Positions 12,300 to 23,012 of a stretch of 64,000 nucleotides of DNA are shown here, piece by piece. Both the position numbers and the translations under genes were made by a program. The notes beneath the pieces are model-generated. The model was given only the letters and a program-made list of their open reading frames with translations. It was not told the origin of the DNA and searched no databases. Position 1 is the first letter of the stretch. Each line of letters begins with the position of its first letter. The stretch is from Physcomitrium patens (taxonomy: Eukaryota > Streptophyta > Bryopsida > Funariales > Funariaceae). The stretch is from the NCBI RefSeq assembly GCF_000002425.4, contig NC_037274.1, positions 566,574 to 630,573 of the forward strand, in the 5' to 3' direction.

Positions 12300-14526
12300 T
12301 GCTAGTGGGGTCAGAACCTACTGCACTCACTAACCCTAAAATTACTCTGCACTACCAAAGTGTCCCTTTTTCCGCGGTAAACGCTCAAGGCAGTCAGGGT
12401 GGATCGGGTGTTCCTCTCCCTCTCTTCACTTACGATTGAGCAAAAATCCTACTCTGAACACTGGTGTTTGCCTTGCAATTTCTCTCGAAGCTTTCTCCTC
12501 CTGAGCGGCGGTCCTCTTCGGAGCTTCATCGTGCTCGTGCATTCTCGTGTTCACTATTAAAAGCCACTTGACAGAGTGGTAGATTTCACCATAATCTCGG
12601 AGCCTCCCGCGTATTCTGCGAGAACGGCACAACATGCGTGTGTCCCTTCTGTGGTTTTGGTCTGGAAGGTTGATGATTCGATGTTCGTAGAGTTGGCTTC
12701 CCACTCGATTGAATTGGCAATGCCAGTCCTCCTCGGACATTATCCACCCCTCCAATCATCCAAACATACGGATCACAATTCGATTATTTTAAGCTGCACT
12801 GCGCGCCACGATATTGGGATCCAAGATGGTGTGTCAGAGCTTGAAGATGTGTGATCTGACAGATGATGAATGCCTACGCGTCTGCCTGTCTGTGCGATTG
12901 TTGTGGGTTGGAGATGCCGGTCCACCCGGAAGCTCCCTACCCTCTGGGCTGGGGGAGAGCTCAGTTGGAGAGTACTCGGTTGCAATTACAATGTCACAGT
13001 AATATTTTTTGTTTGATTCCTGCCATGGGTTGTTGTTGGGTTTAATTTTATTCGTACTGCTGCTGGATGATAAACAGATTTTCAATCTCTGTCTCCTTCA
13101 CTTGTGCAGACTGCGATTGTTCGGTCCTTGTAAGTTCCATATTGCAACGTCTAATGACGTGGTGCAGTGAAGTGTTGATACCAGCACTCTCTCAGACGAC
13201 AACGGAATCCCGGTCTGAAAGGAAGGCTGAGCTTACGATAACTCTCAGGCCTTGTTTGGACTTGCTCCATATGAAGAGCTCTGCTCTGCAATTCAGCTCT
13301 GCAAAAGTAGTAGCATTTTGGAACAGCGTAATTTTTGTGTCATCGTGATAAATTATGATGAATATTCTCGTACTCGCCAAAGTGCACATGAGATAACTTT
13401 ACATGTTGAACAGGAATTCCAACTAGCACAATTTGGGTGCATCAATCCGAGAAAGAATCCAGGAGCACACAAATAGCACGTATGAACTACATGCAAATTG
13501 GGCATGGGGTTCTGATAAGGTGTCCAGCCGAGCAGAGGCTTTTGGATAAATCATGTAATCTGATTCACAGAAACAACACAACTTGTTATATTCCCTCGTA
13601 AGTCGAAGCTTTGATAATCCACGTGATGCCCACCAGCTTGAATCATACTGTAGAGTTCCAAGCTCTTATTTAGAGTGCAGAACGTGTCCAATCCATCTTG
13701 CCAATCCCCTGGAGGATGATGTAAACCACTTGCAATATCATCAAAATTATTGTCTCAGCAAAAACCAGAGGAATTTAAGTGATTTACAAGTTCTCTTTTT
13801 CGAATTAGCGTAGGTGCTTTAATTGCCCTGAAAACAAGATTGCTTCTGAAAATACCTTCGGCACAATCTCCCGTCATGGTAACTCAACTTACTGATGTTA
13901 TAAATGCTTTAATTCAATAACCCCAATGACCGCCAGGTTACACATCTTCCAGCACTGCTTCAAAAGTATCTGTTTCGACAAGCAAAGCGCTGAATTGTCA
14001 GCTGGGCGACAGTGGATTATATTATCAACCTCGAGAAGTCACAACAAACCATGAGAAATGAAGATGATGACACAGATGACGCCTCCTGCTATTGGAATGC
14101 ATCGTGGTCACATTTCGACGAAATTATAAATTATCTGAGGCTTTAGTTTTAAAAAATAAAATAACGATTAGACACGAGATGAGCTCCAGAGTCTTTGAAT
14201 TGCATTAAATACTTTAAACCAAGATACACTCAAAAACATTCTCATGGCAGTCCTCGTATGTGTGCTCAGAAGCGAAATTGCATTAACCACTCATTCCGAA
14301 AGGGACTAATCACGAGAAAGAGAAAACTCGCAGAGTGAAGCCATGCATGGTTACACACTTCAACTTAGGTGCACCCAATGCACGTGCAGCACTTTGGATC
14401 TGGAAACGTCACTAATTAGCTCGCCCCGTGAACGGACCAATTATCCCACTAACAAATTGGAGAGATTGGAGAAGTGCACGTACACCGCTAATATTACAAA
14501 TCTGCTATGAGAGCAGAAAACGTGCA
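12300..14526. other. LINE 5' flank and MFL1 3' flank, no gene recognised
   Basis: Base composition is balanced and several short ORFs overlap on both strands, the longest at 12755-12426 (minus). None shows a recognisable domain, credible splice frame or consistent reading frame. The part nearest 12.3 kb may be LINE 5' UTR, and the part below 14.5 kb probably includes the MFL1 3' UTR. Confidence 0.5.
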
Positions 14527-16566
14527 TCAACTTCTAAGGATTCTAACATCAACGTTTTCAGTTGCAGCTCTGTCCTCCAAATATTTTTTAAGTATAATGA
14601 CCCTCGTGGTTTCAAATGCGAAAAATCCAAGTGCTGAAAAACACGCACTGTAAAATAACCGAGGTCCCATTCCCTGCGTCAGTCCGAGCGCTCCCTCCTC
14701 CACCCATATTTGATGCAAAGTGGAAGCGACGCCTGTATAAGTGTACGCAGCTATAGCTTGTGCACGAGCAGCTGCTTCTGCACGAACTCCAGAAAGGCCA
14801 GCACTAGTGACTGATTTACGAGCCTGAGTCATCAATCGAGTCTTAGCCACATCCAATGGAGTCGTTAAAGAGGCGGACAATGCTCCAGCTGCTGCTCCTG
14901 AAATCACACTTTGCCATGGTTCTAGAGTTGTCTTTTCACTGTCTTTCAACCAGGCGAGTTTCAAATATTCCTGAAACATACCACGCGTAGTATGAGCACC
15001 AAGACTCACTGGCTAGCTACAAGCCCACCATCGTGACCTCAATTTACACACGTAGCAAAAGAAAGAAGCAGAATACTCCTAGAAATCAGACTCACAAAAG
15101 TAGAGAAGCTGATAATATTCGATGGCAAGTTTCTTAACAACGCAGCCGAATATCCCGCGTATAAACCTCCAATACCCTCCGTCCGAATAGTTTGCAGAAA
15201 TACGTCCAATTCTGAACCGACCATTCCAGCTTGCAGGCGCTGCTTCACAACTTCCTTCGGCACTAGAATTGCTGAAGAAGTTATGTTTCCAAGAGCTGCT
15301 GCTAGAGGAGGAACGAGGGTTTTAGGGCAATTGCCTATTGACGTGAAGACACCCTTTCCTAGTTCATAGGTCCCAAAGTAGATAGAGGAAGAAATTATGG
15401 AACCCACAAAAGCCGCCTGGACTCCACTGTAAAGACCTGCAATGCCTTGCTTTGCAATTACCTGGAAAAATGTGCGTGTTAATATTTGTTTGCATCAGTA
15501 ATATTTTAATGTAATGTATTCAGTCAAGGAATCGTAGAAAATCGATTCAATAAAAACAGGTATCGCAAAGCTGAAGGATATGTACACGAAGACAATTATG
15601 AAGATAGCCGTTCCAGATCAACCATGCACGGAAGAGTGTCTTAGTGTTTAACTATGACTCCTTGGCTCCTCACTCCATTTTTACTAGTACCAAACCAAAA
15701 AAATAACCTTATTCACATCACTAAGTTCTTTTGTAACCCTTCAACAATCCCCCGCATTATGGCCAATGGAATTGCAGAGAACCACAGAAGAATGATTGAA
15801 GGATTCCTTGCTCACCTTAGAGACAACGTCAAGAGGACCAGAGTACAATTTTGAAGCACCCCTAGTTTGCAACTTCGTCTTAACGGTATCAATCGGGTGC
15901 AGCGTTGCATTCGTGAAGCCTCCAGCTATGCCACCAGCCAAAGCACTGATACCAGCCCTTTCGAGCAGAGGCAGTTTAACCATCCGGCCAGCGCTACTTC
16001 CTACAATTGTCATGCACCTGGAAAAGATCAATCATCACAGTCAACAATTCCGGATACAGACCAAGTGCATAAGAAAAGCACATTTGATCTCAATCTCGAT
16101 ATTTACGAGTGGGGCCACCAAAATTGGTGACGACGAGACAATGCTGATTGCAGATGTTACCGCCTAGTCAAGCCCATTCCAAAAAGGTGACATAATTATT
16201 TCAAAAAGATGAAACAATAGGAGAATGGATTGGAGCGACGAACCTGAAAACTTGATTCATTCGGCGATTGCTCTCCCTAACAAACTCGCCAAAACCTCCT
16301 TCCTGCCACGATTCAAGGCTTTGGAATACAGAAACCCTAGCAAAAAATAAGTCACCTCCTCTTCTGTTTCGTTTACTCTTTGCACAATGGGGTTCGCTCC
16401 AGCTATACTTAACTTTCGTATGAGGCACTAAACCATACCAAGTCTCTGCGGCTTGCGAGAACGAAGGGTAAATCGACTTGGATTGAATTTGTGACACGGA
16501 GACGTCGATAACAGAGGGAGTCTCTTCGTAATACAAGGTGAACTCATCATTTGAGGAGGACGCCAT
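14527..16566 (-). CDS. MFL1: Mitoferrin-like plastid carrier, 4 exons, 444 aa
   Basis: Exons 16566-16244, 16017-15816, 15461-15096 and 14970-14527 join in frame with GT-AG introns and end at a stop. The protein belongs to the mitochondrial carrier family: three carrier signatures appear in order, HPIDTVKTKLQ (exon 2, near residue 148), VPKEVVKQRLQ (exon 3) and TPLDVAKTRLMTQ (exon 4). The core closely matches Arabidopsis MITOFERRINLIKE1 as I remember it, including YFGTYELGKG, LYAGYSAALLRNLPS, FEYLK and TQGMGPRLFYSACFSALG. That protein sits in the chloroplast envelope and is linked to plastid iron. Exon 1 encodes about 107 residues before the carrier core, Ser-rich at its start with basic residues later, consistent with a transit peptide. 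The gene is divergent from HSA32 with about 2.3 kb between start codons. A SAM carrier is the main alternative, but the exon 3-4 wording favours MFL1. Confidence 0.92.
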
Positions 16567-18885
16567 GGAAAAACTTCACCTAAAAAGCGGCTACCTAAAC
16601 TGTTTCAGCCGTATCCGAAAATGTTTGAGATCGGCAAGACCTTCACACCACATTCAAATGGAGATAGACAAAACAAAATTCATGAAAGAGAGTAGACACC
16701 TAATCGCAATCCACAACTTCCTCCCCCACAATGAAGCACTCATCTCCCAAAGAGGCTCGCGAAGAACTACTGTACCATTGTGAATTGGCTATCACCCCGC
16801 AATCATACCCTCGCGATTGAATAACATACAACCCTCTGCTACCGTGACACAAATACCACACCACAGAATACAAATGTAACTCCAAACCAAACACACGCAC
16901 AATCTATCTATCTATCTATCTATCTACATTCAGCTTCGTGACCCTAGCAACAATTCAACACACAACGAAGCAACGATGTCCATCGCCATTTCTCTGCTAC
17001 ACAATTGCCTAAAAGTCTCCCAAGCACAATAATCCGAGCTCCGAGCAAAAGTCCACACACTCGGACAATTCACTACGTTCACACAGTCAAGCATCTATGT
17101 TTCGGGGCGGGGGGGGGAGTGGTAAGTTAAGCCTCGAGGACACCCTCCACATCCGAAGAAGCTCCCTGCGAAACCCCCACAATCGTCGAAACCTACACTA
17201 TTTGCACATACTCTAAGTACGAGCAGCGTCAAAACAAATTAGGGTAACAGATGGGCTAGTTCCTGAAGGGGCAGCTCCTCAAGGCATGGACTGGAATATC
17301 TAGTTCACAGAGGAGGAGAGCCCTTCCATGCCACATCAGCAGATATGTCCCACTCTTTATTGCCCGTTCGGATGGGGTGGATGAATGAGGGTCGTCATTC
17401 ATCGTGTTCTGAGGAAAAATTTTCTGTTCGGGCAGCTAGGGTTTTAATAGGGAAGTCTATGGGTTAATTCCACGCATGTGATTTTGGGCAGGTGGAAATA
17501 TATTTTCCTGCTTATCAACTCGCACCTTCTAGCGTGAGTTTTATTGGAGCTTTTGTTCAAATTGACGCTACAGGAAAATTCTAGTAGTTTCTCGAACCGA
17601 AAGAGAAGCATCGCTTTGAAGGTGTCGTTCTGAGAGCTTGTAAACACAATGCAACGTGATTTTGTTTCTCTCGTCGGATTTGGCTTAAGGGTGAGAGCGT
17701 TAATCCGGTTTGAATGTGAGTGGCTTGGCGATGGTCCTTTGGTGGAAATCGATTCGAGGCCTTTCTTTGTTCGTAGTGCTTGCAGAGTGAGCGTGGCCTG
17801 AAGTGAGCTGCCCTCTGAATTGAAACGCCTGCCCGTTCCTGTAGCACGCCTGCAACACTCGTCACGTTGTCCTCGTGCCTTTAGTTCTTGCCGCACATTG
17901 TAAGTGTCTTGTTGTTCATCTGTATCAGGCTTTGGAGGATGATTCTTGCCTTGGATCATCGAGGAAGGCGATAAGCGGTCATGATCACTGCAGTGTGGTC
18001 GAATTTCGCACAGTTCAATTGTTCAGACATTCTAGTATTTCGGACACTCGAATTTGAGAATAATATTTGTTATTCCAGAAGTTCTCTCAAATTGTAGATC
18101 GCATCTGCTTGCGATGTGCATGATTGGCGATCAAAGGTGAATTGAAATGGTATGATCAATGTATTCATCTAGGCCATCTTCATATTATTCCTGGGCGCTG
18201 AATTTTGTAAGAGACTCTTGTAAGGATGTTAATGGTTGCAAACTGAAGATGAGATTTTTCTGTAGTATGTTTTCTCAGCGACAAGATCGACGGCACATGG
18301 TTAGCAGGTACCTGTACTTGCGAAGGTGGCTGTCTCATGAGATCCATGGCTGAACCATATTACAGGCCTCTCCTAATCATATAATCCTAACCTAGCCTCA
18401 ATTATGCCAGGTTATGATAATATGATCAGTAGGAGTCACTCGTTTTGTTAGTGACGATGGCATCGGCCGACAAATGTAAAAACTTGAGAGAAGTTGTGTA
18501 AGCATCATCAATGAGTTCGATTCGTGAGCAGGTGAGTTGTGCTTACATGTGTCCATTACTGGTTGTACTGCAGATCATATTTTCTGCTCAAGCAGAATAA
18601 CGTATAGTCGATCTCCTTTGGCTATACAGGGAAGGGTTAATTGAAGGGTTGCTCGAATTGAATAAGATGGAGGAAAAGCTTATTCTTCTAAGGTACGTCT
18701 AAACATGAATCGTATGCAGTGGCTGATTGTTGTTTTCATTGTGTGCCAAATGTTAGGATGGCATTTGCGGAGTGCCTAAAATTTTGTCAACAAATCTTGT
18801 GAATTGGTCATTCAATCAGAATTGCGTTAGAACCTTCACTGATTGTAATCTCCTGTTCAGTGAACGCATAGAGGACCGTAAGCGG
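16567..18885. promoter_or_regulatory. Shared upstream region of MFL1 and HSA32
   Basis: This 2.3-kb interval separates the divergent MFL1 and HSA32 start codons and must hold both promoters and leaders. It contains a (CTAT)n microsatellite at about 16905-16926, a G-rich run at 17104-17119, and two heat-shock-type matches (TTCCTGAA at 17260 and TTCCAGAAGTTCT at 18073). A long antisense open frame at 17959-17444 has no recognisable domain. Non-coding leader exons of HSA32 may lie here, but I cannot define them. Confidence 0.5.
18073..18085 (+). promoter_or_regulatory. Candidate heat-shock element upstream of HSA32
   Basis: TTCCAGAAGTTCT has two perfect alternating units (TTCnnGAA) and an imperfect third one, in the nTTCnnGAAnnTTCn arrangement bound by heat-shock factors. 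It lies about 800 bases before the HSA32 start codon. HSA32 is heat-induced in Arabidopsis, which makes the match plausible, but one imperfect site is weak evidence. Confidence 0.35.
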
Positions 18886-20959
18886 ATGATAAAAAATGGT
18901 CAAATCTTAAGCGCTAGCAATAGAAGGTCTGTAAAACCGCGACTGTATGGAATAACAGAGATTCATGGACCGCATCACTCTGTCACTGGACCCGAACACT
19001 TGCAGGTCTATGTCTATCCATAACCAATTCTACGTCTTAATTACCTTGATTTGGTACAGTAAATCTATGCCTAACATTATGTCAGCCACTTATTTCAAGT
19101 CGTAGTTATTCGTTGTTTTTTCTTTGACGCCTTGGCTTTTTCCGATATGAGAAGGGATCAATTATTTCATTTTTTTTCTGCACATTGCGTTGGGGTATGA
19201 AAAGTTACCTTCTAGTTTTTCAATTCTCCGAGTCGTGGATTGAAGGAGGACAATTCCTATTCTACTTGGGAACGTTTTTGTTCACTTGAGTCTCCTCTAT
19301 GCTTTTGGTCTGATTTTCTGGAGCATGATCTTCTGTTATAATGTCGGCTTGCCGCATGTGTGATGCAGAATCTGTTCGAAAGCATGGGAGAATACATTGA
19401 CGGCCTTAAATTCTCTGGAGGCTGTATGAGCCTGATGGCTAGAGACATCTTGAAGCAATTGATCCGCCAGGCTCATGACCACGATGTGTATGTGAGTACT
19501 GGTGGTTGGGCAGAGCACATTCTCCGCAAAGGTCCGGGGAGTTTCAAACAGTATGTGCAAGTACGCTCTCAGTTCTATCTTTACATGCTTACTAGGATAG
19601 CCATAATCCTTCATGTTCGTCTCACACTCTTTTGGATTAGAGGGTGTGATTTTGGCACATTCAACTACTTAGTTTGGATGTATTAGCTCAACAAAATGTT
19701 GACCGTTCACTTGCTTACTCTATTAAAACTAATATATTTTGTGACCAGGACTGCAAGGAACTTGGATTTGATTCGATAGAGCTGAACGCTAGCTTCATTG
19801 AGCTTAATGAAGATAATCTACTTCGTTTAATACGCTTGGTGAAAAATTCAGGAATGAGGCCTAAACCCGAGCTTGGGCTTTCTTTCTTTGGTGGAGAAAA
19901 TGCTGAACTTGCTTCGTCTGGTAATTCGTTTTCCCCTGTCTGTGTGCTGTATCGTTTATGTGCATTTTTATTTTTAATGTGAAGATTGATGGCAGTTTTA
20001 CCTTTTGTGTTTTTTTTTTAAATTTTTTTTAAATTTTTTTTTTTGCATAATAACGCTTTATTTAATTTCAATGAATGAATCTTTTGTCTTTCTCTAATTT
20101 TTAACACTCTTTGTTCATACTGATGTTTACAACACCATGCCACTGAAGAATTTAGTGCAGTTGTTGGATTTGATGAGATTCCCTTAGTATTATCGATCAC
20201 TGCAATGCACTGAGCTGTCGAAGGCTCTATAGTGATCACATAAAGCGAGTCGATGACATTCCAGTGTTCGGAATTCATGCAGGTAAAGTAGATCTTGATT
20301 GGGTAATACGACGGGCTGAGCGTTATTTAGAGGCAGGAGCAGATATGATCATGGTCAATTCAGATGGCCTCACCAACAGTACGAACAACTGCCACACTGA
20401 CCTCGTGGCTAAGATTATTGAGCGCTTGGGACTGGAGAAGATAATGTTCGAAGCTAATGACCCGAATGTGTCTGAGTGGTTCATTCAGAACTATGGTCCT
20501 AAAGTGAGTAACCCTTAATTCCGAATACATGCATGTTTTATTATCTCGTGTTTGGTCACGAATTTAGAGATTGAAAAGTACACTGACCATGCAGATTTGT
20601 CCAGATTTTTTCTGCTGTCACTGTTGAAATTTCGTGAAGTATTTGCAAGTTAAAAGTTGATTACCAATTTTTGTCTCTTTCTTTAGACGACGGATTATTT
20701 GTGATGACGGCAGAAATGTTTCGAACGGGGTGTATGTTGTCTTCCAAGTTTTAATTCCCTGAAAGGGCACCTCTACGCGGTAATTTGCAGGTATTAATTA
20801 ACAATTTCTGGCTGTTAGGGACTGCAAATGAACATTTTACCCATCAACACTGCTTGTGACACATCGCAGGTTAACTTGAATGTGAACTATTCACAAGTTG
20901 GGCAGTTGGAGCGCTTGCGTTCAGGTTTACCTGGTACCCGAAGCATCCACTTTGCGTGA
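18886..20959 (+). CDS. HSA32: HSA32, phosphosulfolactate-synthase-like heat protein, 5 exons, 264 aa
   Basis: Exons 18886-19005, 19369-19560, 19749-19920, 20283-20503 and 20870-20959 join in frame. The product has the TIM-barrel fold of phosphosulfolactate synthase (ComA) and matches plant HEAT-STRESS-ASSOCIATED 32, which prolongs acquired thermotolerance; its enzymatic activity in plants is not established. Markers in order: RLYGITEIHGPHHSV, DGLKFSGG, VYVSTGGWAEHILRKGPGSF, KELGFDSIELNASF, ERYLEAGADMIMVNSDG, GLEKIMFEANDP and WFIQNYGP, then VNLNVNYSQVGQLERLRSG, where relatives usually have VDHSQ. I start at the ATG at 18886 because it puts the conserved block about 18 residues in; the frame stays open upstream, so a longer N-terminus is possible. 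The exon 4 acceptor could instead be at 20265, which keeps frame and adds six residues. Confidence 0.9.
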
Positions 20960-21272
20960 TCATTTTCGACGAGTAGATTATGGTATTCTCATGCCACTGG
21001 CCAAATTTACTTGCTTGTCAAGCGGCTTGGGGTGTGGCACTATGAGGAAGCCGGCTGTATTGAGAACAAGTAAATATTAGAGGCGCTCTGACACCCAGAA
21101 CAGCAAATTCTGATAGTTGCAAAGATATTGTCGCAAGGTTGCTTAATGATTGGCAAGGAAGAACATCATCTTACTATTGGTACGATTCATGACGTCACTC
21201 TTGTCATATGCCCTAGGCTGTAGCTAATCTAATAAATACGAGCAGCTGACGTATGTTCAACCTGCGAAACTT
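20960..21272. other. Convergent 3' flanks of HSA32 and MTERF4
   Basis: Only about 310 bases separate the stop codons of these two convergent genes. It presumably holds both 3' UTRs. No other feature is visible. Confidence 0.6.
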
Positions 21273-22670
21273 TTAAATTATCGACTTAAATGATAGGCTT
21301 TGGTCTTGAGACTTCGGCACCTGATGGACACGCAGACGGCCTACAGTGTCAAAAGTTGCATCCACTTCAACTTTCAATTCGGGAGTATAACCCCCGTTCA
21401 ACCTATCTTCAAATTTGGCATCGCTGCAATTGAGCATCCATGCTAAAGGACAATTAACGCCCTTCTCTTTAATCTTTACAAACCTAGGGCGAATCCTTAA
21501 TTCAAGATCGTAAGTCAAAAATGCAGGAAACTCCAGCAGTTCTTTTATGTCCCGCCCCATCTCCTTAACCAAGAACTCGCCATTGGGAGATATGTGTTTC
21601 TCAATGCTCAAACCAAGTAACTGAGGACAAATTACTATCATCTGAGCGACCTCGTCCTTTGTCAATCCCAGGTCTCTCAAAGCATGAACTCGCTTAGTAG
21701 CAGTAGGAACATTTATGACAAGGATCTGTGGTAGCTTTTCAAGGATTGCAGCTGTATCCTCTCTGCGAACACCAACTTTTGCAGTAAGCCACGGGAGCTT
21801 CGCCTCCACTTTATCTTTGATCTTCATTCCCAACAGCTCTGGGTACTGCACGAGCATCAGTGGAAGAGCCTCCTTTCGAACACCTAACTCAAGAAGCGCA
21901 TCTACGGCAGGTCGCATCTTAAGATCAACATCATAATCCAAAATGTAAGGCCGATTCTCAATCATCTTCCCCACAACGAGGTGAGGAATTCCACAGCTGA
22001 CAATAAATTCCACTTTCGGTCGGAGGTTATTGGACACGCGCATGCCCATTATTTCCGGCTTCTCTGTCAGTACCGGCCCTATTTGACGCTTGTCCACGCC
22101 AATCATCACTAGGTACGCAACGGAAGTGCTCATGGTTCCCTCTATTCTATACCCTAAAACTTGAGGGAACCGAGTCAAAACAGAACCAACCTGCTTCAGC
22201 TCCACCCCCAGGCCTTGGATGTAGCGTATATTTGGGATCAAATCGATGGCAACGCTTGAATGCAACACCTGTGGGTACTTCCGAACCACTACAGGAAGAG
22301 AATTCTTCGTCACCTTAAGCGACTGAAGATACTGCACAACGGGACTTAGATTTTTCCTCACACTACACCCAATCATGAGTGGGTAATCGTTAATATCCTT
22401 GATAGTCAAGCCAATCACGTTCTGCAGGTAATCAAGACGTTCCTTGATTATAGACTTTGACTTCGGTAATTCGAATTCCATTTCCTCCAAGGCCACAATA
22501 TCGATCCCCCGTGATTGCAGATACTCCATTACAGGCTGTTCGCCTGCACTGTTCGTTCCAACGTCTTCGCCCTCGTCAACTGTCTGCTCATCGATCTCTG
22601 CAGACATTGACAAGCCTTGGGTCCCGAAGGGTTTCATCCGTAAACCCCAGCGTGGTCCCAGAAGAAACTG
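21273..22670 (-). CDS. MTERF4: Plastid mTERF-repeat protein MTERF4, main exon
   Basis: A single large exon encodes about 465 residues ending at 21273. At least nine mTERF repeats can be counted from their proline cores, including NDYPLMIG, RKYPQVLHSS, TRFPQVLGYR, TEKPEIMGMR, ENRPYILDYD, VQYPELLGMK, EKLPQILVIN and VICPQLLGLS. The blocks EGTMSTSVAYLV and AWMLNCSDAKFEDRL are diagnostic, to my memory, of Arabidopsis BSM/RUGOSA2 (MTERF4), a chloroplast RNA-binding protein needed for plastid transcript splicing. The first ATG in this exon (22637) would leave no transit peptide. A good acceptor at 22671-22676 shows that the exon starts at 22670 and continues from an upstream coding exon. A candidate is annotated separately at 22929-23012. 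The gene is convergent with HSA32. Confidence 0.92.
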   Translation of the reverse strand, partial: QFLLGPRWGLRMKPFGTQGLSMSAEIDEQTVDEGEDVGTNSAGEQPVMEYLQSRGIDIVALEEMEFELPKSKSIIKERLDYLQNVIGLTIKDINDYPLMIGCSVRKNLSPVVQYLQSLKVTKNSLPVVVRKYPQVLHSSVAIDLIPNIRYIQGLGVELKQVGSVLTRFPQVLGYRIEGTMSTSVAYLVMIGVDKRQIGPVLTEKPEIMGMRVSNNLRPKVEFIVSCGIPHLVVGKMIENRPYILDYDVDLKMRPAVDALLELGVRKEALPLMLVQYPELLGMKIKDKVEAKLPWLTAKVGVRREDTAAILEKLPQILVINVPTATKRVHALRDLGLTKDEVAQMIVICPQLLGLSIEKHISPNGEFLVKEMGRDIKELLEFPAFLTYDLELRIRPRFVKIKEKGVNCPLAWMLNCSDAKFEDRLNGGYTPELKVEVDATFDTVGRLRVHQVPKSQDQSLSFKSII

Positions 22671-22782
22671 CTGTGGAATAAACAGCCCACAGATTACTCA
22701 AAAGGAAAACCTGTATCGTCTCCAACTTATAAAAACTGCTTGAGCACAATAATAAAAGTACATCTCAAAATTCCCTATCCTT

Positions 22783-22799
22783 AAACCCTAAACCCTAAA
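22783..22799 (+). promoter_or_regulatory. Double telo-box near the MTERF4 5' end
   Basis: AAACCCTAAACCCTAAA is two overlapping telo-box motifs. Such boxes are frequent in 5' regions of plant genes for translation and organelle biogenesis. Here it lies just above the main MTERF4 exon, in what would be the first intron or leader. With only two units it is not a telomere remnant. Confidence 0.5.
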
Positions 22800-22928
22800 T
22801 CCTGGACTTTCAATTAAGCCTTTCACTAAATCATCTCCGACTGCCTCCCTCTCGAAACGGTTTCCGAATGTACCCTGCAATGAAATAGAGAGATGAAAAG
22901 ACGAGAACCTGAATTTGATCTACGTCAC

Positions 22929-23012
22929 AGGCTTTGATGTATGAAGCGGGCCTTTCGGTGGCAACGTTGCCAAGCCCGCCCCTGTCCCCATGCGCATGCC
23001 CGCTAACCCCAT
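22929..23012 (-). CDS. MTERF4: Candidate first coding exon (transit peptide) of MTERF4
   Basis: From an ATG at 23012 the minus strand encodes 28 residues without acidic side chains and rich in Gly, Ala, Thr and basic residues (MGLAGMRMGTGAGLATLPPK and eight more), ending at a GTGACG donor. Splicing to the acceptor at 22670 keeps frame. The composition fits a chloroplast transit peptide. Other upstream exons are possible: a second transit-like stretch near 23.36 kb does not join in frame. Only transcript data would decide. Confidence 0.4.

Noticed and set aside
12300-12520. Possible target-site duplication of the LINE (CTCTTC..GCGGCG-like on both sides)
   Set aside because: The two sequences are similar in composition but do not match base for base.
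17444-17959. 171-codon open frame on the minus strand between MFL1 and HSA32
   Set aside because: No recognisable domain, no splice context, low-complexity composition. It lies across the likely HSA32 leader and is probably chance.
22783-22799. Telomere-like repeat as an internal telomere remnant
   Set aside because: Only two units and placed at a gene 5' end, which fits a telo-box.
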